In this document: piece by piece, positions 6,430 through 10,670 of the stretch
How the letters are laid out: every line of letters starts with the position of its first letter
How positions within the stretch are numbered: the stretch's first letter is position 1
Source of the DNA: Succinatimonas hippei
GTDB taxonomy: Bacteria > Pseudomonadota > Gammaproteobacteria > Enterobacterales > Succinivibrionaceae
Assembly (NCBI GenBank): GCA_004557545.1
Contig: SFGV01000065.1
Location: 1-10,670, forward strand
DNA: 10,670 bases
Direction: 5' to 3'
Position numbers and translations under genes: made by a program
The notes under the pieces: generated by a model
Databases searched by the model: none
What the model was told of the DNA's origin: nothing
Seen by the model: the letters and a program-made list of their open reading frames with translations, nothing else

Positions 6430-7335
6430 ATGCTAAGACGGGACATTACGCTTTTATCAGTACTCACCGCCGTTCTCTGCGGCGGCTGTTCGGTAATCGA
6501 CAATTTTACCGACTCAGACCGCGGACCCGGGGTGCAGATTGAGGATGACTCACCCGACGCGGTGGCCAAAAAGAATGACCACGGCGCCGCCTCAAGGGGA
6601 AAGATTTCAAACAAGGCCGCCGAGAAATCAGTCAGGAAGGCCACGGCTGCTGATAATACTGCCCAATCCTCTCAGGCGCAGGCGAAAGCCGCGGCACCGA
6701 AGACTGTAGAGACAAAAACTCCAGAGCCTTACAAGGATGTCAATGAGGAAGCCGCGCTTAAGAATACGGAAGTGTCGGAAAGTGAGCTTGCGAGTACCCG
6801 GAAGAACGCTGAGAACGGCGTCAAGGATGGACCTGATGAGAGCGGTAAGCCTGAGCAGCAGATAGCCGTTGATGATGAGACCGCCCGAGAGGTCTCCGAT
6901 CTTCCGGATTACGCGACGGTTTCAGGACGTCAGTCCTGCCCGGTTTCCTTAGGTCAGAGCGCGTCTGACAAGGCCTCTGAGCTCACAAAGGCGCTTACAT
7001 CCAAGCTTAATGTCGACAAGGGCGCCATCTATGTTGCGCCGACCGTGATCCCTGATGAGTACAGTGACTGCGTGAGCGATGTAAGCTCTGTCATCGCCTC
7101 AGCGCTCTCAGCTTCAGGCAAATTCCTGGTCGCCGATCCTGCGAAGGTTCAGGTCGCGCAGAACAGCGGTTCTGCTACCCTGATCCCCCGCATGGTTCGT
7201 GAGTGCCGCAGAAACGGGATCCCGTACCTTGCGGTAAGCGTGGTGCACAAGATAGGCGGCAGGGTCTCTATTACCGTGCGCATCATCAGGGCGGATACCG
7301 GTGTCACTTTGACCCAGTCCTACCGCAGGCTCTGA
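6430..7335 (+). CDS. lpoB: LpoB-like outer-membrane lipoprotein (PBP1B activator candidate)
   Basis: This 301-residue protein is a predicted lipoprotein with three parts. Residues 1-19 are a signal with lipobox-like CGGC, cysteine C20 and then serine, which favours the outer membrane; the -3 residue is cysteine instead of the usual leucine. Residues 21 to about 165 are low complexity, rich in Ala, Lys, Glu, Ser and Asp, and likely disordered. Residues about 170-301 resemble the globular part of LpoB: an IYVAP strand, ASALSASGKFLVAD (223-236), IPYLAVSVV (264-272) and IIRADTGVTL (285-294). LpoB reaches from the outer membrane through the peptidoglycan to activate PBP1B. The linker here is much longer than the Pro-rich one in E. 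coli. Position right after hinT matches the E. coli neighbourhood, where ycfL lies between. The CsgG/FlgO-type fold is related, so another envelope role is possible. Confidence 0.72.
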   Translation: MLRRDITLLSVLTAVLCGGCSVIDNFTDSDRGPGVQIEDDSPDAVAKKNDHGAASRGKISNKAAEKSVRKATAADNTAQSSQAQAKAAAPKTVETKTPEPYKDVNEEAALKNTEVSESELASTRKNAENGVKDGPDESGKPEQQIAVDDETAREVSDLPDYATVSGRQSCPVSLGQSASDKASELTKALTSKLNVDKGAIYVAPTVIPDEYSDCVSDVSSVIASALSASGKFLVADPAKVQVAQNSGSATLIPRMVRECRRNGIPYLAVSVVHKIGGRVSITVRIIRADTGVTLTQSYRRL

Positions 7336-7349
7336 TTTTTCATAACCCC

Positions 7350-7385
7350 GCCATGGCGTGAAGCATACGCCGTGGCTGTATTTTT
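7350..7385 (+). terminator. Terminator-like hairpin between lpoB-like gene and yheS
   Basis: A 10-bp stem (7350-7359 with 7367-7376, one G-T pair, seven-base loop) is followed by TGTATTTTT. It starts 14 bases after the lipoprotein stop codon and fits an intrinsic terminator. The yheS ATG lies only 37 bases further on with no promoter visible between, so it may act as a partial terminator or attenuator. Confidence 0.7.
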
Positions 7386-7386
7386 C

Positions 7387-7404
7387 AAGGCACCAGTGTG
7401 CCTT
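7387..7404 (+). other. Second hairpin in the yheS leader
   Basis: AAGGCAC (7387-7393) and GTGCCTT (7398-7404) are perfect complements around a four-base loop. The hairpin begins two bases after the T run of the preceding terminator and ends 18 bases before the yheS ATG. It is not followed by a T run on the plus strand. It could affect translation start or escape from the upstream terminator. Confidence 0.5.
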
Positions 7405-7422
7405 TGTGGATTTCTGCACATC

Positions 7423-9372
7423 ATGATCACTTTTTCAAATCTTTCGCTAACAAGAGGCTCAAGGGTGCTTTTTGACGGAGCCGCCGCGAGCATCTATCCC
7501 AATGAAAAGATAGGAGTGATCGGACGCAATGGATGCGGAAAGTCCACTCTCTTTGCCGCAATCAACGGAGAGATCACTCCTGAGGAAGGACAGATCTCTA
7601 TTCCCAAAGGCTATGTCATAGCCTCGGTATCCCAGAAAACTCCGGCTCTGGATATTCCCGCGATTGATTACGTCATCGAAGGCGACAAGAACCTCTCGGC
7701 GCTTTTGAAGAAAAAAGAAGAGATTTACGCGTCAGGCGATGGCGTGATGATCGCGAAAATCGAGGATGAGCTTGGGATCGCCGGAGCGTGGACCATCAGG
7801 CCGCGGGCAGAGGAGCTCCTGCACGGACTTGGATTTGCCCAGGATGAGATCCAAAAGGCGGTAAAGGATTTCTCAGGCGGCTGGCGCATGAGATTAAACC
7901 TCGCGCAGGCTCTTATCTGCAGATCGGATCTGCTGCTTCTGGATGAGCCTACCAACCACCTTGATCTTGATACCGTGATCTTTTTGGAAAACTATCTGCG
8001 CTCATGCAGGAGCACTATTTTGTGTATCTCGCATGACCGTGATTTTCTGGACCATTTCTGCGATCACATCCTGCATTTTGAGTCAGGCAAGCTGGTGCTT
8101 TATACCGGAAACTACTCGGACTTTGAGCGTCTTAGGGCTGAGAGAATTAAAAACGAACGCGCCACGCGCAGGCGTGAGGAGGCCGCGCTTGCCCATATGC
8201 AGAGCTTTGTCGACAGATTCCGCTACAAGGCATCCAAGGCCCGTCAGGCCCAGAGTCTTATCAAGGCTATGGACAAGCTCAAGCTTACCGCGGTAACCCA
8301 GGAAGAATCTCCCTATAACATCTCCTTCCCTGATCCGGAAAGAACGGTTGACGTACTCGCGACTATTACCGGGCTTAATGCCGGGTATGAGGCGGCAAAG
8401 CCTGTTTTAGAGAACGTCAATCTCATGCTTCTGGCAGGTGATCGCGTCGGGCTTCTCGGACGCAACGGTCAGGGTAAATCAACTTTTATCAAGACTCTCT
8501 GCTCGGTGATCCCGCCTTTATCCGGAACGGTAACCATTGGCAAGGGGGTAAAGATTGGCTACTTTGCCCAGCATGAGATGGAGTCGCTTCGCCCTGAGCT
8601 TACCGCGCTTGACCATCTGCGCCTTATCGACAAGAACGCCCGTGAAAGAGATCTGAGATCATTTCTCGGATCCTTCAGCTTCTCAGGCGATAAGGCCGTT
8701 ACTCCGGTTGGCACTATGTCAGGCGGCGAGCAGGCAAGGCTGTGCCTTGCCTTAATCGCCTATCAGCGCCCTAACCTGCTGCTTCTGGATGAGCCTACCA
8801 ACCACCTTGATCTGGACATGCGTGAGTCGCTTTCAATGGCGCTTGCCACCTATCCCGGCGCTCTCATAGTGGTCTCCCATGACAGGCATCTGCTTGAGTC
8901 TACGGTTGACCGGCTCTGGCTTTGTGACAGCGGAAGCGTAAAGGAATTTGATGGCGATCTGAATGATTACCAGAACTACCTTTTAAAGGAAAACCGTGAG
9001 TTCTCAGAAAAGATCTCAGGCAAGAACAAGGCGACGCTCTCAAACGCGGCAAAGGTCGAGAAGCAGAAGCTCCGTCAGGACGAGCATGGCGGCAGGGAAG
9101 CCCGCAAGGCTCAGGCTGCCTTCAGACAGAGCTTAAAGCCCTTAAAGAGCGCGATAACCAGGCTTGAGAAGGAGCTTGATGAGAAACGCGCCCTGCTCTC
9201 TGAGCTTGACGCCAGGCTCTCTGACAGCTCCTCCTATGGATCTGACAGCTCAAAGCTTCAGGAGCTTTTAAAACAGCGCGCCGCGACCGCCTCTGAGTGT
9301 GAAGCTCTTGAGAACGACTGGCTTGAGAAATCAGAGGAGCTTGAGGAGCGCTCACGCTCATTTGAAGGTTGA
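7423..9372 (+). CDS. yheS: ABC-F ATPase YheS
   Basis: This 649-residue protein is a clear orthologue of E. coli YheS (637 residues), an ABC-F protein. The family consists of soluble twin ATPases that bind the ribosome E site and act on translation. Domain 1 shows Walker A GRNGCGKS (34-41), signature FSGGWRMRL (150-158) and Walker B LLLDEPTNHLDLD (171-183). The P-site tRNA-interacting linker covers about 236-300. Domain 2 shows Walker A GRNGQGKS (346-353), signature MSGGEQARL (432-440) and a second LLLDEPTNHLDLD from about 453. A charged coiled-coil tail follows (about 540-649). An upstream GTG at 7372 would add 17 residues, but it sits inside the terminator hairpin; the ATG at 7423 gives MITFSNL, matching MIVFSSL of E. 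coli. No strong Shine-Dalgarno is seen. Expression probably depends on readthrough or a promoter inside the preceding gene. Confidence 0.96.
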   Translation: MITFSNLSLTRGSRVLFDGAAASIYPNEKIGVIGRNGCGKSTLFAAINGEITPEEGQISIPKGYVIASVSQKTPALDIPAIDYVIEGDKNLSALLKKKEEIYASGDGVMIAKIEDELGIAGAWTIRPRAEELLHGLGFAQDEIQKAVKDFSGGWRMRLNLAQALICRSDLLLLDEPTNHLDLDTVIFLENYLRSCRSTILCISHDRDFLDHFCDHILHFESGKLVLYTGNYSDFERLRAERIKNERATRRREEAALAHMQSFVDRFRYKASKARQAQSLIKAMDKLKLTAVTQEESPYNISFPDPERTVDVLATITGLNAGYEAAKPVLENVNLMLLAGDRVGLLGRNGQGKSTFIKTLCSVIPPLSGTVTIGKGVKIGYFAQHEMESLRPELTALDHLRLIDKNARERDLRSFLGSFSFSGDKAVTPVGTMSGGEQARLCLALIAYQRPNLLLLDEPTNHLDLDMRESLSMALATYPGALIVVSHDRHLLESTVDRLWLCDSGSVKEFDGDLNDYQNYLLKENREFSEKISGKNKATLSNAAKVEKQKLRQDEHGGREARKAQAAFRQSLKPLKSAITRLEKELDEKRALLSELDARLSDSSSYGSDSSKLQELLKQRAATASECEALENDWLEKSEELEERSRSFEG

Positions 9373-9398
9373 AAAAAGCGGGGATCTCATCCCCGCTT
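9372..9398 (-). terminator. Rho-independent terminator of the right-edge GT-C gene
   Basis: A perfect 10-bp stem (9376-9385 with 9389-9398, three-base loop) contains a GCGGGG core. On the minus strand it ends in six T (A run 9372-9377; two of these bases pair in the stem). It lies 17 bases past the minus-strand stop codon. On the plus strand only TT follows, so it is a weaker terminator for yheS, whose stop codon it touches. Confidence 0.85.
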
Positions 9399-9415
9399 AA
9401 CAATCTCAAAAGCTT

Positions 9416-10670
9416 TTATTTGTCAGACGCGGTGGACTTTTTGATCCTGGGGCCCACTGATGGTCCTCTGTATACCTCAATAATATCCTGACCCAGGATC
9501 TTAAGAGTATAAACCGGTGGATCCTTGATGGAGGCAAGTCTCGCGTAGTCTGAAGCGTCACGCCCGAAGAAATTGTTTATTCGATAGTCCGCAAGCGGGC
9601 ACTCTACCTTCATGAGCCTCTCACGCATCTGAGGCTTGAGCGCGATGCGGTTTGCCCTGAAGATATAGCTCTCATTGCAATACCTGACTATTCCTTCCTT
9701 CTGATCTTTAAGCATCCACTCATACGCCAGGTGAGTAGCGCTGCCCCAATAATCCACATCGTAGTTCTGATACCAGGGCTTTCCTGCAAAGGCGTTGAAG
9801 TACACCGCCTGCGCAGGATGGGTCATAAAGAGCACGCAAAGCATCAAGAGCGCTCCGGCGCCGGTACAACCCCAGACCGCAAAACGGATCTTAGGCTTGT
9901 CCGAGAATACAGTCTTCATACTGTAAAGGCAGTAGCAGGCCGAAAAAAGCATAGGCGGGTAGACAAAGTACATCTGTCTCCAGCCGTTATAGAGCGAGGA
10001 GTGGAAGACTATAACGGCAAGAACCGATCCGAAGACTATCACATGGCAAAAGAGCATGGTAAGACTAAGCGGGCTTGCAAGTGACGTGACAAAGCGGTTT
10101 GACAGCAGTTTTACGACCTTTCTTATATAAAGCAGAAGACCAAAGCCCCAGAGCAGCAGTGTGAAGATAGGGGTTGTGATCCCAATCCATACCGGAATGT
10201 AGTGCCAAGGAAGATTGTGATCGTCGACCATCCTTCCCATATACAGGATCTCGCCGCCATGACGGAACACTGACATATTGCGGAAGACCTCGACAAAACG
10301 CTCAAGGGTGTTTTCCCAAAGATAAGGGAAAAAAGCCACCATCAGGATAAAAGAGGCGAGAGCGTAAATGACAAGCTGTGTGAGGTTTTTAAGGTAACTT
10401 CCGGTCAGAAGCGCTTTTACCACGAAGATCCCAAGCGTGGTTGCGAAAAAGGCCACTCCTATGATGCGGTTGTCGATTAAAAGCGCGGTTGAAAGCGCGT
10501 GCAGCAGCACATCAAAAACACTGCCTGAACGTAGCATTCTGGTGAGAGTCCAAAGGTTCACGCAGGCAAAGGCTACTACCGCCATGTCCTTGCCATTGTA
10601 GAAACTTTCGGCAAAGAACCTTGGCGAGAGCAGGAAAAGCAGCACGGCGATATAACCATAGCCTTTTGAG
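9416..10670 (-). CDS. GT-C glycosyltransferase (GT39-like), C-terminal part; 5' end outside window
   Basis: The frame is open from the right edge of the window to a TAA at 9416-9418, giving 417 visible codons. A GTG at 10645 is not the start, because codons upstream (SKGYGYIAV) continue the first membrane segment. About eight membrane spans are followed by a C-terminal soluble part of roughly 120 residues. SPRFFAESFYNGKDMA near the visible start matches the family block after the third or fourth span. Also typical are LPWHYIPVWIGITTP and HPAQAVYFNAFAGKPW with DYWGSATHLAYEWM. Proteins with this set use polyprenyl-linked sugars to modify lipids, glycans or proteins at the periplasmic face. The donor loop (DE motif) would lie outside the window. 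It is a different subfamily from the GT-C protein at 3522-5144. It is convergent with yheS and ends in its own terminator. Confidence 0.85.
   Translation of the reverse strand, partial: SKGYGYIAVLLFLLSPRFFAESFYNGKDMAVVAFACVNLWTLTRMLRSGSVFDVLLHALSTALLIDNRIIGVAFFATTLGIFVVKALLTGSYLKNLTQLVIYALASFILMVAFFPYLWENTLERFVEVFRNMSVFRHGGEILYMGRMVDDHNLPWHYIPVWIGITTPIFTLLLWGFGLLLYIRKVVKLLSNRFVTSLASPLSLTMLFCHVIVFGSVLAVIVFHSSLYNGWRQMYFVYPPMLFSACYCLYSMKTVFSDKPKIRFAVWGCTGAGALLMLCVLFMTHPAQAVYFNAFAGKPWYQNYDVDYWGSATHLAYEWMLKDQKEGIVRYCNESYIFRANRIALKPQMRERLMKVECPLADYRINNFFGRDASDYARLASIKDPPVYTLKILGQDIIEVYRGPSVGPRIKKSTASDK

Noticed and set aside
7372..7422. GTG start giving YheS 17 extra residues
   Set aside because: It lies inside the terminator stem, the added residues have no match to YheS, and the ATG at 7423 aligns with the E. 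coli start.
9408..9417. AAAAGCTTTT palindrome at the end of the right-edge gene
   Set aside because: It is short and A/T-rich, overlaps the stop codon, and is better explained by chance next to the stronger terminator.
10643..10645. GTG as the true start of the right-edge GT-C gene
   Set aside because: The frame stays open to the window edge with family-like residues upstream, and the protein would lack its first membrane spans and catalytic loop.
1..10670. Frequent GATC, GATCCC and GATCTC words
   Set aside because: They follow from common use of ATC for isoleucine and similar codon context across all genes; no clustering beyond this is visible by eye.

Overview
The window looks like chromosomal DNA of a gammaproteobacterium. 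YcfH, HinT, an LpoB-like lipoprotein and a YheS-type ABC-F ATPase all read as orthologues of the Escherichia coli proteins over most of their lengths. The sequences diverge clearly from enterobacteria, and the membrane proteins are rich in cysteine. A host-associated anaerobic gammaproteobacterium (for example Succinivibrionaceae) would fit, but that placement is an inference. I see no tRNA, rRNA, CRISPR array, insertion sequence or integrase, so this reads as a core chromosomal neighbourhood that carries an accessory glycan module.

Left part (18-1216, minus strand): a secreted calcineurin-like metallophosphoesterase with its own terminator. A 342-base gap follows (1217-1558), holding an imperfect palindrome and a possible decayed coding remnant.

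Centre left (1559-5962, minus strand): a four-gene string in the order GT2 glycosyltransferase, polytopic GT-C (ArnT/PMT-like) transferase, UDP-glucuronate-epimerase-like SDR enzyme, and YcfH (TatD family). The last two are joined by an ATGA overlap. The first three form a plausible set: an epimerase supplies a nucleotide sugar, a cytoplasmic polyprenyl-phosphate glycosyltransferase loads it onto a lipid carrier, and a membrane transferase moves it to a periplasmic acceptor. Both transferases have changes at positions usually conserved, so the chemistry is uncertain.

Centre right (5963-9372, plus strand): a 101-base divergent control region with an extended -10 promoter, then hinT and the LpoB-like lipoprotein as a tight pair (3-base gap). 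A terminator-like hairpin and a second hairpin precede yheS. In E. coli, hinT, ycfL and lpoB are also neighbours and ycfH lies nearby, so part of that neighbourhood seems kept here, with ycfL missing and glycosylation genes placed between.

Right edge (9372-10670, minus strand): the C-terminal part of a second GT-C family transferase runs in from outside the window. It ends at a strong terminator that sits between it and the convergent yheS.
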